A stretch of 64,000 nucleotides of DNA from Lepus europaeus (GCF_033115175.1 NC_084827.1:183263388-183327387); one strand, 5' to 3'; positions 1 through 38,654 are shown, counted from the stretch's first letter. Numbers and translations are program-made. The notes: generated from the letters alone by a model not told the origin.

Positions 1-177
1 TGCTCCTGCTATAGACCCTCAGGAGAGGACCACCCCAGCCCCTACCGGGCACCTCATGAACCATGGGGGTCCACAGCATACGGGACGCGGGGTTTGAGGC
101 CCTGGCAGGGGACTCATGGCCCACCTGAAGCCCCATGACCAGGTCCAGCAGGACACCTGGAAGTGGGAGGCGGGTGA

Positions 178-26734
<26,557 letters not shown>

Positions 26735-27517
26735 GTGGACATGCGGTGGGGTGGGGAAGGGGCCCAAGATGTGGGGGGGCTCCACTCTGGCCACCCTCAC
26801 ATGGTGGGAAGGCCGGGCCCTGGGGCAGGAACCAGCAGGTGCACCGGGAACAGAGGCGTCCTCAGCGCTCTTCCAGGGACCAAACCCTCATTTTGCAGGT
26901 TGGGTAAACTGAGCACTTTGGCGTGAGCAGAGCCAGGACCAGACCCCGGCTGCCCAGGCCTGGCTCCTCACCAGGAGTCCCGAGTCAGGCAGAAAGGCCC
27001 AGGGTGGGCTGGGTCACTCCAGGAAGCTCCTTGCAGGCCTCCCGGGCTGGAGATGAGCGTGGACAGCAGGGGATGAGGGGCGGACAGCCATAGCCCCAGA
27101 CCCCGCGGTGGAGCACAAAGCCAGTAGCCCACGGAGGGCGACACGGCCAAGGAGCTGCTAACCCCTGCAGGCCTGCGGAAGACAGGGTGGGCACAGCCTG
27201 CTGGGCCCTGGGAGCCCCTGCCAGGCCTGGCCTCAGTGGGCAAACAAAAAGCTGAGCCGTGGCCTGAGGCCACTGGGGAGCAGCGGCAGGGGTGGAGTGG
27301 GGGGTGCGGGGCCCAGGCCTGGCTCGGCGGGAGCCCAGGGCTCAGGAGGAGGCGCTGCTGTTTCAGGGGAGCCCTGGCCCAGGCGGCCCGGCCCGGGGTT
27401 CCGGGGGCTGGGAGAGGGCTCTGTGGGCTGGGTGCGTGGCCACACGGGTGCCTTCCACACATGGCAGGGAACAGTGTGTTCTGTCTGCAGGCTGCACATT
27501 GTGAAAAATACCTTTCT
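26735..27517 (+). other. No feature recognised downstream of the last CROCC2 exon
   Basis: GC-rich single-copy-looking DNA. No rootletin-like reading and no repeat family was recognised. Confidence 0.4.
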
Positions 27518-27816
27518 GGGGCTGGGTTGAGGCGTAGCCAGGAAAGCCGCTGCCTGCAGTGCCGGCTGCTCCACTTCCGATCCAGCTCCCTGCTGTGGCC
27601 TGGGAAAGCAGAAGACGGCCCAGCTCCTTGGGCCCCTGCACCCGCGTGGGAGACCCAGAGGAAGCTCCTGGTTTCTGGCTTTGGATCAGCTCAGCTCTGG
27701 CCATTGCAGCCAACTGGGGAGTGAACCATTGGATGGAAGACCTCTTTCTCTCTCTGCCTCTGTCTCTCTGTAATTCTGCCTTTCAAATAAATAAATCTTT
27801 AAAAAAAAAAAAAAAA
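27518..27816 (+). mobile_element. C-SINE, plus orientation
   Basis: The head (GGCGTAGCCAGGAAAGCC, TGCAGTGCCGG) lacks about 30 nt before CTGCTCCACTTCCGATCCAG. The body is CTGTGGCCTGGGAAAGCAGA, then GGGAGTGAACCATTGGATGG, CTCTCTCTCTG and TTTCAAATAAATAAATC, with an A tail of about 16. Confidence 0.93.
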
Positions 27817-27940
27817 GGAAAGAAAAATTCCTTTTAAATCAACCAGCACAAATGCATGATTCAAATTAGCCACACTGGACACCTCTGGAACTTACCTCAG
27901 TTGAATGATGTGCTGTTTGCCCACTCCAGTTCTCTATGTT

Positions 27941-28250
27941 TAAAGATTGATTTATTTATTTGAAAAGCAGAGTGATGGAGGGAGGGGGAGAGAGAGAGAG
28001 AGACAGAGAGAGAGAGAGAGGTCTTCCATCCGCTGTGCCACTCCCCAAGTGGTCACAAAGGCCCGGGCTGGGCCAGGCTGCGGCCAGCAGGCAGGAGCCC
28101 CCTCCCCGGCTCCCACGTGGGTGGCAGTGGCCGCACGGCCTGAGCCATCACCTGCTTCTTGGCAGAGAGCTGGACTGGAAACAGAGCGGCCAGGGCTCGA
28201 ACCAGCGCTTGGTGGCTCAGCCACTGCCCCACGATGCCAGTACCCACAAC
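27941..28250 (-). mobile_element. C-SINE, minus orientation, diverged
   Basis: TAAAGATTGATTTATTTATT, a GA-rich stretch, GGTCTTCCATCCGCTG, CCCACGTGGGTGGCAG, CTTCTTGGCAGAGAGCTGGA, GGCTCGAACCAGCG. It lies about 125 nt downstream of the plus-oriented copy at 27518, so the two could form a hairpin in transcripts. Confidence 0.88.
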
Positions 28251-28626
28251 GTTTCATTCCCTCGGCGTCGCCTTTGACCTCTGCTTTGACCACTGGGTTC
28301 TGGGGCCTGGCTCTGGGGCTCGGGAGACGCCGCCGGCCTGGCTTCGCGTCAGGAGCCATCTTTGCCTTTCCAGGGGGCTCTGCCGGGCTCTATCGGCCCT
28401 GACGCCTGCTGACTCCCCGCTCCCTCGCTGTCTCAGGGTCCTCTCTGCCTCCGGCTCGCCGCCCTGTTCTCCCCGTCGGGGGCCCCTGTGGGGCAGGACG
28501 TGTGACGTGCATTCCTGATCTCGCTCTGATTTCCAGTGTGAAAGCTGCCTCTCCTGGGCCATGCACGGGGGCCTCCGCCGGCCACCCCAGAGCCCCCCTG
28601 CAGTCCGAGGGGACCTGTCCAGCTTC

Positions 28627-28801
28627 CGGCGATGCAGGTGATGGTTTGAGCCCCGGGGCCCCTGCCTCCCACGCGGGAGACCCGGATGGATTCCCGGCTC
28701 CTGGCTCCCACCAGGCCCAGCCCCGGCCACTGCAGGCCTCTGTGGAGTGATGGGAATTCCCTCGCTCTGTTTCTGTCTCTCAAATAAACAAACAAAATAA
28801 A
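28627..28801 (+). mobile_element. C-SINE fragment, plus orientation, 5' truncated
   Basis: CCCACGCGGGAGACCCGGAT, GGCTCCTGGCTCC, GCCACTGCAGGCC, GGAGTGATGG, then TCTCTCAAATAAACAAACAA. The tRNA-like head is missing or unrecognisable. Confidence 0.75.
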
Positions 28802-29119
28802 AGGCGGCTCCTTCTCCCTCTGCCTCTTCCTGGTCCTGGGGTCCCAGTGTCCCCCACTGCCTCCCTGGGCCTGGGGTCCCAGTGTCCCCCACTGCCTCCC
28901 TGGGCCTGCCCCCGGCTCATCTCTTCAAGGCTGCGTCCACGTGGGTGCTGTGGGGCAGACAGTCCAGCCTCTGGCCCCAGCGGCCCTCGCCATGGGACCT
29001 GGGGGTTTCTGTTCCTGCCATCGCTCCCCATGTGTCAGGCCCGAGAACCCAGCCCCAGCTGTCCTCCCACACGGCAGTCACGTTGGTGCCTCTGCGGCCC
29101 CTGCCACTGCCCCTATAGG

Positions 29120-29395
29120 GAGGCTCCCGGGACCCTCACCCCCAGCCCCCAGCCAGGCTCCCAGGACCCTCACCCATACTCCCAGCCCTGAGCCAGGCTC
29201 CCAGGACCCCCAGCCCCAGCCCTGAGCCAGGCTCCCAGGACCCTCACCCACACTCCCAGCCCTGAGCCAGGACCCCCAGCCCCAGCCCCAGCCCCGAGCC
29301 AGGCTCCCAGGACCCCCAGCCCCAGCCCTGAGCCAGGCTCCCAGGACCCTCAGCCCCAGCCCCATCCCCAGCCCTGAGCCAGGCTCCCGGGGCAG
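29120..29395 (+). repeat. Minisatellite, CCAGGCTCCCAGGACCC-type
   Basis: Eight or nine units of about 25-45 nt containing GAGCCAGGCTCCCAGGACCC and CAGCCCCAGCCC. Intergenic. Confidence 0.9.
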
Positions 29396-29877
29396 TGGGG
29401 TGGCCACAGCTGGGTGCAGAGGGTGCCCTGTCCTGGTTCACTTCTCTGCCTGACCTGGGATTCACTCAAGTGTCTTGGTGAGCCACTACATGGCCGACCC
29501 CCGCCCCTCCGACAGGCACCACTGCTCCCATCTCCAGCGGGGGCCCTCGCCCTGGGGAGCCCCCAAGCCGCCGGCCTCCAGCTTGGAAGTAGCTGCCCCC
29601 ACCGAGCATGCTGGTGGTCCCTGTGCCAGGTCCCCAGGAAGGGGGCAGGGACACAGCCTGGGACGGAGCCGCGGGCCCCAGGGTCTCCAGGCTCCTGGGG
29701 GGAGGGGGCCTCGCTCTTCGCCGCCCAGTGCCCGCTCACAGCTGCCAGGTCACTTGCGGGGCCCAGCGGGGCGGGCCTGGCGCCGTGCCGGCTGTGCCAG
29801 ACCCCCCCGTGCTAGAGAGTGAGCCCTGCCTGGGACTGAACTTCCCTCATGGCTGCTCCCCCTGCCTCACGCCAGCC

Positions 29878-29962
29878 AATGTGTTTGCCGAGAGAAAGTT
29901 AATTAAAAACAGATTTTTCTAATTAAACGGCGGCCGAGCTGTGCAAACAGTCAGATGCTTGT
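29878..29962 (+). other. AT-rich island with paired homeodomain-like cores
   Basis: CCAATGTGTTTGCCGAG is followed by GTTAATTAAAAACAG, TTTTTCTAATTAAACGG and CTGTGCAAACAGTCAG. There are two TAATTA cores 20 nt apart plus a CCAAT, inside otherwise GC-rich DNA. It does not resemble the local repeats. Candidate enhancer or conserved non-coding element; unproven. Confidence 0.4.
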
Positions 29963-30386
29963 TAGAGCAGAGCTCTCCAGCTGCCAGGGCTACCCGGGGG
30001 GCCCCAGGGGGTCACGAGCAGGGGAGGCTGGCCCCCGGCCCAGCCCCAGCCACACACACCTCCTCACCTCCCACATCACCCCCGGTGGGCTCCGGGTCAC
30101 GGTCCCCAGGGCCCAGAGAGGGGCCAGGCATCCTTGGCCTCCTGCCCGGGCGGCTCCTCCCTGTGCCCAGTGCCCGCCCCCCAGGGCCAGGCCCCCCTCC
30201 AGCCAAGGTTCTGCAGGCTGGGCCCTGGGCACCAGGCCAGGCTGAGGGGTCACTCACGATGGTCACAGAACGTTCATAGCCTCAGCCAGGGCCCCACTGC
30301 CTAATTCTCAGTGTGCAGCGTGGCTCACGTGGCACCAGCTGCTGAGCTCCCACTGCTGCCACAGGAACAACACCCTGCCCCCTCCT

Positions 30387-31972
30387 GTGTGTGACACCCC
30401 ACCACACCCATCCTGTGTGTAACCCCCTCCTGTACCCCATCCTGTGTGTAACATCGCCCCTCCTCTACCCCATCCTGTGTGTAACACCCCCTCCTACTCC
30501 CCTCCTGTGTTTAACACCCCCCTGCACCACTCCTGTGTGTAACACCCCCTCCTGTACCCCATCCTGTGTGTAACAAACACCCCCCTCCTGTACCCCATCC
30601 TGTGTGTAACAACCCCCTCCTGTACCCCATCCTGTGTGTAACATTGCCCCTCCTATACCCCATCCTGTGTGTAACAAACACCCGCCTCCTGTACCCCATC
30701 CTGTGTGTAACACCCCCTGAGCCCCATCCTGTATGTAACACCCCCTCCTATACCCCATCCTGTGTGTAACAAACACCCCCCTCCTGTACCCCATCCTGTG
30801 TGTAACACCCCCTGCTACTCCCCTCCTGTGTGTAACACCCCCTCCTACTCCCCTCCTGTGTTTAACACCCTCCTGTACCCCATCCTGTGTGTAACACCCT
30901 CCTGCACCACTCCTGTGTGTAACACCCCCTCCTGTACCCCATCCTGTGTGTAACACCCCTCACACCCCATTCTGTAACACCCCACCACACCCATCCTGTG
31001 TGTAACACCCCCTCCTGTACCCCATCCTGTGTGTAACACCCCCTCCTGTACCCCATCCTGTAACACCCCTCATACCCCATCCTGTGTGTAACACCCCCCT
31101 CCTACTCCCCTCCTGTGTGTAACACCCCCTGAGCCCCCTCCTGTGTGTAACACCCCCTGAGCCCCCTCCTGTGTGTAACACCCCCCTCCTGTACCCCATC
31201 CTGTGTGTAACACCCCTCCTGTACCCCATCCTGTGTGTAACACCCCCTCCTACTCCCCTCCTGTGTGTAACACCCCCTGCACCCCACCCTGTGTGTAACA
31301 CCCCCTCCTACTCCCCTCCTGTGTTTAACACCCTCCTGTACCCCTCCTGTGTGTAACACCCCCTGCACCCCACCCTGTGTGTAACACCCCCTCCTACTCC
31401 CCTCCTGTGTTTAACACCCTCCTGTACCCCTCCTGTGTGTAACACCCTCCTGTACCACTCCTGTGTGTAACACCCCCTCCTGTACCCCATCCTGTGTATA
31501 ACACCCCCTCCTACTCCCCTCCTGTGTGTAACACCCTCCTGTACCCCTCCTGTGTGTAACACCCCCTGCACCCCACCCTGTGTGTAACACCCCCTCCTAC
31601 TCCCCTCCTGTGTTTAACACCCTCCTGTACCCCTCCTGTGTGTAACACCCTCCTGTACCCCTCCTGTGTGTAACACCCCCTCCTGTACCCCATCCTGTGT
31701 TTAACACCCTCCTGTACCCCATCCTGTGTGTAACACCCTCCTGTACCACTCCTGTGTGTAACACCCCCTCCTGTACCCCATCCTGTGTATAACACCCCCT
31801 CCTACTCCGCTCCTGTGTGTAACACCCTCCTGTACCCCTCCTGTGTGTAACACCCCCTGCACCCCACCCTGTGTGTAACACCCCCTCCTACTCCCCTCCT
31901 GTGTTTAACACCCTCCTGTACCCCTCCTGTGTGTAACACCCTCCTGCACCCCACCCTGTGTGTAACACCCCC
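30387..31972 (+). repeat. 1.6-kb minisatellite, TCCTGTGTGTAACACCCCC-type
   Basis: About 55 units of about 26-33 nt: CATCCTGTGTGTAACACCCC with CTCCTGTACCC, CTCCTACTCCC, TGCACCCCAC or TGAGCCCC fillers. Blocks of units recur together (for example, the set near 31300 is repeated at about 31560 and 31850), which points to higher-order duplication. Each unit has GTGTGTAA, so plus-strand frames are closed while minus-strand frames stay open. Confidence 0.95.
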
Positions 31973-32189
31973 TTGGCTCCCTGCATGTTGTCTCCTTTCC
32001 CTCCCTGGTTTCTTGCCCACCGTCACTCGTGGGCGGGTTCTTTGCCGTCCGTCACTCGTGGGCGGGTTCTGTCGTGACTGAGTGACTGACTCCTCCCCGA
32101 GGATCCACCGTAGCTCAGGGCACTTCTGTCTCACCGGCTGTTTTGTTGGAGTCAAATTTCGTCTGCTTCACACCCGCCGGGACATCTTT

Positions 32190-32480
32190 TTCTGAAGATG
32201 GATTTGTTTGTTTGTTTGTTTGTTTGTTTTTGAGACACTAAGTTCCCGAGAGAGGGTGAGGAAGAAATATTTATATAAAAGAGAGAGATGTTCCATCTGC
32301 TGGTTCACTCCCCACTAGTCGCAACAGCTGCGCTGATCCGAAGCCAGGAGCCAGGAGCTTCCTCCGGGTCTCCCACGTGGGTGCAGGGGCTCAAGGACTT
32401 GGGCCATCCTCCTCTGCCTTCCCAGGCCACAGCAGAGAGCTGGATTGGAAGTGGAGCAGCCGGGACTGGAACCAGGCACC
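32190..32480 (-). mobile_element. C-SINE, minus orientation
   Basis: Tail with (GTTT)n at 32204-32228, GAGAGAGATGTTCCATCTGC, GGTTCACTCCCCACTAG, CTGATCCGAAGCCAGGAGCC, CCCACGTGGGTGCAGGGGCT, CCAGGCCACAGCAGAGAGCT, GTGGAGCAGCCGGGACTGGA. The head is missing beyond about 32480. Confidence 0.9.
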
Positions 32481-34440
32481 TACACCTCGCTCCCACCTGG
32501 CGCCCACGGCTCCCAGCTCCTGGCTGGGATCCCATGTCCTCACGGTCACTGCTCTTCTCAGAGGATCACCGTTCACCCCGTCTCATCCTCTTCACGTGGC
32601 TGCTGGCTCCACCAACGGCCTCTCCTGGGACGTGGGTGTCAGCCCCCCAGCTTCTGAGGGTGGAGGCTGGGCCTCCTTGGCCGGGGGCGAGCTGCGGGAG
32701 CCCCAGTTGCCGTCTCCAGCCCAAGCCCCGCGAGCTCTTGTCCTCCTCACCAGCGTCCCAGGAGCTTCCGCCTCTGGAGCCCTCATTCACACGTTGCCCT
32801 GGAGATGGCCACACGCTGGCACCTGCTGGTGCCCATGTCCACTCTCCCTGCCTGGCCACGGTCTCTTCAGCTCCTGGGCAGGTCCTGGCTTACGCCTCTG
32901 GGGCGCCCGTGCCTGGCTGCAGGCTGGGTTGTGGGGTCCATTTGTGGTGTGTGTAGGGGGGCCCCGGGCACGCCAGCTACAGCTGACAGGGAGGGATACA
33001 CAGGACAGGGCAGCATCCAGAGTGGCCCAGTCCCAGGCCCTGGGCTCCCTCTGGGCCAGGGAACCCCTGAGGACAATGGGGCTTCTGGAGCCCTCCCTGA
33101 ACTTGATGGCCCCGTGGGCAGCCCCAGGGGCAGCCCCAGGCAGGCACCTTAGCAGTGGCCCCAAGGGACTTGCTGGTGACCACTGAATGGACCCACGGTC
33201 ACCACTGCAAAGCAAGGCCTGGGCGGGTCTGGGGAGAGGGCGGCACCCACGGGGCAGTGTCACCTCCCACCTGGCTGGACCTTTCTGCCCTGTGGGGCTG
33301 GGTCACTCCCATGCCTCCGGCGGACAGACCAGAGCCTCATCCCCACCCAGCCCTCGCTCCCCCCTTGGCCGGCCACTGAAGCCCTGGCTGCGGGCCCTGT
33401 TGGCCTCACAGGGTGAAAGACACAGCCGTGAGGCTCACTCGGCCACCGTGGGACCCGCAAACACAGCATCATCGCGAGCACAGCTGGGGCTTCGTGCGGC
33501 CGGGCTGGGGCCGCCCAAAGCTGTCCTGGGATTCGGGAGCCACAGCACTCCCGGGAAGCGTGCCACCTTCAGACCCTGTGGACGGAGCTCGGGGCCAGTC
33601 CAGGGCCGCTTGTCCTGCTCGAGCACCCAGGGCTAGACCCAAAACAGGACAGCACCTGCCTTCAGTGGCAGAGACCCCCGACGCCCGGCCAGGGTGCTGC
33701 TGGGAACCGCTCCCTCCACAGGGCCTGTCCCCTCCTTTGTCCCCTCTGCATGGCACCTCCGGCCACTTCACACACTTGCACAGGGCTCATCCTGCGTCTA
33801 TGTCCACTTCATCCCGGGACCTCCCCCTCCCCACTTCTGTGGCTCTGGGGGTCCCTGGGCTGCTGCCTCCTCTCCTTCCCTGATGGCGCTGTGACCAGGT
33901 TCCCTCCTCTCCCCTCTCCCTCTGCAGGGCCCTGGGCACAGATGTGAGGCCCACTGGGCAACCCCTCCAGCCTGACCTCTGAACTTCACCCCAAACGTGC
34001 CCTGTGCCCCGCCCCCCACGCCTGAGGTCACATGCAGCGCCTATCAGACAGGCAGGGGCCGATGCTGTGGGTGCTTGGGGCCCACAGGGGAGTCAGGGCC
34101 TGCTCAATGCTTGGGCAGGCCAGTGGCCAACAGCCGGGGGCCCAGGCTTTCTACAGCTACAGTTTGGCACCAGGGTTGGAGCCGCTGCGGGAGGGCCCGG
34201 CAGGGCCAGGGCTGAGCCAGGGGGACCCCGGGCCCCTGGTGGAGGCAGGAGGCCTTGGGGAGCACCGTGGGAGGCTCTGGCCCTGGAATGGCAGCTGGGG
34301 GGAGGCACCACAGTGGGTCCTCAGAGACCGCTCTGCCCAAGGACAGGCCTCCAGCCACACCCTCCCTCCTGACCACGTCCTTGGCTGCTCACACCACACA
34401 CCACACACCTGTGGTCTGGGCCCACGCCCGGTGCCCACCC
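32481..34440 (+). other. Intergenic stretch, nothing recognised
   Basis: About 2 kb without SINE, tandem array or gene-like reading. Overlapping open frames exist on both strands, but none has a family resemblance or splice structure that I can support. Confidence 0.4.
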
Positions 34441-34449
34441 CACCTGCAG

Positions 34450-34612
34450 CGTTCCCAGTGGGCAGCAGCTGGACACACTGTAGCAGGGGCTGGACGAGAG
34501 CAGGAGGCACAGCCAGGGCCTGGCCAGGGGAGGGAGACCGTGGCAGGAGCTGCTGGCCAGCCTCGGGCACGGGTGGCAGGAGGCGAGGGGCAGCTGGAGC
34601 CCCTGCAGCATG
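34450..34612 (+). pseudogene. CROCC2: Remnant of a CROCC2 3' exon with stop and frameshift
   Basis: After the acceptor-like CCCCACCTGCAG, the phase-2 reading gives QQLDTL, stop (TAG 34481-34483), QGLDESRRHSQGLA. Rootletin has ERLDAARQALSEARKQSSSL here (L-D, Q-x-L, E-x-R and S-x-x-L shared). About 44 nt later, in a different frame, RVAGGEGQLEPLQHEE matches rootletin RVEAEGQLQQLREVL. The spacing is 44 nt where rootletin has 48, implying a net loss of 4 nt. No convincing donor follows. This is the only trace I found of the expected C-terminal third. Confidence 0.6.
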
Positions 34613-37360
34613 AGGAAGGGGGACGCCTCGCGGTCCCCTCCCCAGTCACTCCCAGGGACCCAGGGAGGCAGGTGCAGCCTGATGGGCCACCGCAAGGGGT
34701 CAGAGGGCTGGGCCAGCCCCATGCCGCAGCAGGGCTCCTAGGAGCAGGGCAGGAACAGGGGCATGGCGCCGGTGGCGTGAGGAGAGATGTGCCTGTGGGG
34801 GCGCGGGGAGAGAGGCGCCCAAGGAGATGGCAACCGGCGTGAGGAGAGGAGCACCCGCAGGGGCGCACGGCGCGGGGAGAGACACAACCGCACAGGCAGG
34901 GGAGAGGCGCCCGCGGGCCCTGGTGCCCCCGCCTGCAGAGTGGGGAAGCTGGGAGCACACGCATGGGATGCTGAGGGCCAGGAGGGGGCCCCGAAGCAGG
35001 GCAGCCCTTCCCGAGGCCCGGTTGCTGCCTGCACAGGGCCCTGCCCTCTGGGGCCAGAGGCCAGGACGGTCCTTGGCCTCCAGTGCAGGGGGAGCAGCCA
35101 GCAGGATCGGGTCCCACCGGGAGTGGCCGCCTGCGGCTGGGCGTGTGCGGGCGGGGCAGGGAGACACCGCTAAGGCTGGGGTCCGCAGCGCAGGGCCCCA
35201 GCCACGCGCCCTTTACTGGTGTCTCAGGAGGGGAAACCCGGATGTGGCCGTTTATTTGTTTTGGATTTCACCTTCTTCTCTTTGTAACGCACTTCTAGGA
35301 CCAGAGCTGGATCCTTAAAGACACAGGGCTCCTTTCTCCGCGAGGGGCCTCTGCTTTCCCAGCCCTGAAGAAAGGAGCCCTAATTTTTGCAAAGCTCTCA
35401 GCACTGACCCCATGCCAACAGCTGACCAACTCAGGGCCCCGGGGGTCCCTGCCCACTGCAGCCCTGAAGCCAGCAGGTGTGCCCAGCACCGCGGGAGGGC
35501 TGGCCCCAGCCCACAGCCCCTGTCTGCCTGGACCCACAGAGCAGGCAGGTCCCCAGGAGCCCATGCGCCTGGGGCCTTGGGGCCAGGCACCCGGGGCACC
35601 TGTGGGGTGCACCCAGGCACAGGGGCACCCTGGCCAGTGCACCTGGTCCAGCGCTGTGCTGACTGAATTCCTTCCTGCAGTGGGGTCCAGGGGATGGCCT
35701 CTGCAGCCCTCGGGCAAGAAATGGGGGCTCCCTGGGCAGCCCCTGAGGTCCACCCTGCCCCATCTCGGTGGGGCGTGGCCAGGAAGGGGTGGAGCCACAG
35801 CAGCTGGCAGCCTGGGCACAGGGGTCCAGCCGTGAGGGACAGGCCTGCTGGGCGGCCCAGAGCACAGGGCCGCGCCTGTGCGAGCTGAGCAGACCTGAGC
35901 CTGCTGCAGAAGGGAGCGGACGCCGGCACCGTGGCCCAGGAAGCCCGGAGGCCTGGGGGTAGTCTGGGTGAGGGAGCCCCCCTACAGCCGGGGGCATCAC
36001 CAGGACGGCCCTCCCCACGCCGCCTGCCCTTCCCAGAGGCCCCTGTGTCCCCTGGGAGAGGCTGGCCAACCTGTTGGGAGGCCACTGCACTTCCACAGAC
36101 GAGCAGGAGACACTGAGGAGGGAGGGGCCCAGTCAGTCCTCTGTGTCCCCCCCAGGACACAGGGCTACTGAGTGTGAGTCAGGTGAGTTCCTCCGCAGGG
36201 GTCACGGCTCAGTGCTGTCGGGCTGGGGAGCCCACGCTGGGGCAGAGGAGCCGCCCCAGGGCGCCTGCCTGGAGGAGGCTGACTGCTCAGGCTGTCAGGG
36301 CGGGTAACCCGCGGGCGTGTGGTGCTGACAGGATTCTCTGAGAGCTGCCCTTGGGGAGAGGCTGAGACCGCCCGGAAGGTGTTCGGGGTCTGGGGGGCCT
36401 TGCGGCGTGGGGTCCTGGGCTGCTTCCAAGGTGAGCTCCACAGGCGTGTGTTTTCCCAGGCCCCTCTCTCACGCACAGGCTAATTTCTAACGGCCTACCT
36501 GACACAAGGACGCCAAGAGCCGGACCTGGCCACGGGGCCTGAGCAGCCGCGTGGGGCCGCCGCCCACCACGCAGACCCAGCAGCAGCCAGCGATGGCGCT
36601 TCAGGGCCCCGGGCGGATCCCAGCCCCACTGGGAACAGAGCCTTGGCCCCGGCCGCAAGGCTGACCCCACACCTTCCCAAGGGGGCAGTGAGGACAATTC
36701 CCTTAGGAAGCCGAGGCGGCCCCAGCTGTCACTCACAGCCGTGCCAGCTCTGTGGTCAGAACCCCCACTGTCCACATGGGGATGCTAAGGCCCAGCAACA
36801 CAGAGGGACTGCCCAGGTCACTGTCCCCGACTCACCAGGCCACGTCCACAGAGAAGCGCTTACCCCCGGCCCTCAGGGCTCTCGTGGCCAAGCAGCGGGG
36901 CCTGCCCAGCGGCCAGCCCTGCCACAGAGCCCTGGGGGCTGCTGGGGCCCGTGCCCTGGCAGCCGAGGGCACAAGGCGCAGGCAGCGGCTGCTGCCAGGA
37001 GCCCCTCACACCCCAGGGACCCTCACCCTCTCCCCAGCCCACGCCTCGCCTGGCGCTCGGCTTCCGCTGTGGGCGGCAGCACTGAGCTGGCCAGACTCCA
37101 GCGCCTGGCCCCAGGCTGCATTCCTTGCCCTCTCCCCTGTAAACAGGGGGAAACGCGTGGAGAATATTTCCACCAAGCAGAGCCAGAAGCACAGCATCCT
37201 GCAGTGCCGGCCACCGCCTCAGTGTCCGGAAGCCCAGGAGCTGTGGCCGTCCCGGCGGCAGGTGGCCGGAGGTGGCCCAGAGCCCGGGCTGTGGCTCCGC
37301 GGCAGAGCCCCCACCCGCCCGGCCTGGAAGACTGGGAAAGTTCCCACGGGAACTCGGCCG
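34613..37360 (+). other. Intergenic stretch, no gene recognised
   Basis: Contains a loosely repeated GA/GC-rich patch around 34760-34920 (GCGTGAGGAGAG and GCGCGGGGAGAGA words). No further rootletin-like exon was found in any frame. Confidence 0.4.
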
Positions 37361-37374
37361 GTTGCTATGGAGAC
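37361..37374 (+). promoter_or_regulatory. RFX X-box-like motif, intergenic
   Basis: GTTGCTATGGAGAC matches the common X-box form (12 of 14 against GTHNCCATRGRAAC, with the frequent T and G variants). It is flanked by GGGAAAGTTCCCACGGGAAC (37334-37353) and a GGCGGCC context, which together look promoter- or enhancer-like. It lies 3.6 kb upstream of SNED1 and downstream of CROCC2; the target is unknown. Confidence 0.45.
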
Positions 37375-38654
37375 GGAGGCGGCCACCTTGGCTTCACCTG
37401 TTGGCGCTGGCACTCGCTGCCTCTCTGAACGTCCAAGAGGCTCATGGGAGGGACCTGTGGCCGCCCCGCGAGCCTCAGAAGCCTCCTGGGACCCCGGCCT
37501 GTGGCTGGGGCAGCCAGGAGCTCCCAGGTTCCCTCGTGTCTTGGCCGTCGATTTTTAGATTACATTGCAGACGCCGTGGCTAGGCGGACATGGGCTGTGC
37601 TGAGAGGATTCTGAAGCTCCGCCCAGGCTCCGAGGACGGGGCATGGTGCTCCATGGGCAGTGGTGGCCAGGTACGGGCGGCAGTGCCGGATGGAGAGGGT
37701 GAGCCCTGGGAAGTGCACGCATGCCCTCCCGCCCCACCCTCCCTGTGGGGGAGACGAGGGCTGGGGAAAGAAGCGGGAAGCCAGAGATTCCCAGTGGGGT
37801 GGGGCGCCCCCCCCCCCCCGAGCCCCAGGTCCCAGTGCCCAGGTGCAGGGAAGAGTACCTACTGAATGTGTGCAGAGGGCGCAGGGGCTCCAGGACCATG
37901 CCCAGGGCCACCACGGAGGCTGCCACGGCCTGACCCATGCCGTCACTGCCGACCCTGGCTGTGGTGGGAGCTGCAGAGGTTCTGGGCTCTCGCACGCTGC
38001 TCTTACGTGGGACGTGTGCTTTGCAATAGACAAACCCTTCCCTCTGTGGGCCCGGCCCCCACAGCTCACTCCACACTGGCCTCCCCCACCCGCCTGCCCA
38101 GTGGGGTGAGCCATGGGGTGGAGCCTCGGGTGGGGTACCACCAGGGGAGGCTGAGGGTGGGGGCCTGTATTGGGCGGGCACCTGCTCACCCGGCCCAGGC
38201 TTCAAGGACTTGTGTGCCCCTCACCCAGGGCCTATAAGGTGAGGTGACCCCAGTTCCCAGGCCACACCGGGCAGGGTGGGCAGATGGTGGTGGCATTGCC
38301 ACCTGGGCCTGCAGAGCCACCTTGGCCATGACCTGGCATGGCCACGGGGCCCAAAGAGCAGTCCCTGAAGCTGGCACGGTACGGACTCCGTGGTGCTTCC
38401 AAGGAGGTGAACCTCGGGACCCTCAAGCCCACAAGACCCTCGCATGTCTGGCCCTGGCGCTCAGACCCCCAGGGCTACCTTCACCTCGGGGCCCCAGCGC
38501 ATCTGTAGCCCAAGGGCTGGCCTCTGCCTCTCCCACCTCCAGTGGGCAAACAACCACACGGGAAAGGGCGTGGAGGGCAGCACCGGCTTCTGCACCAGGA
38601 GGCCCACACTCGGCCCCGGGGCCAACAGCAGGCGGGGCCAGCCCTTCTGAGATA

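Noticed and set aside
116..176. Possible CROCC2 exon upstream of 219 (HDQVQQDTWKWEA-like reading)
   Set aside because: The only usable donor (GG/GTGAAC) leaves phase 1 while the next exon needs phase 0, and the acceptor is unclear.
30387..31972. Possible CRISPR array (regular direct repeats)
   Set aside because: Repeats are contiguous without unique spacers and lie in vertebrate DNA; it is a minisatellite.
38228..38236. CCTATAAGG as a TATA box
   Set aside because: No CpG island, downstream exon or start codon context follows.
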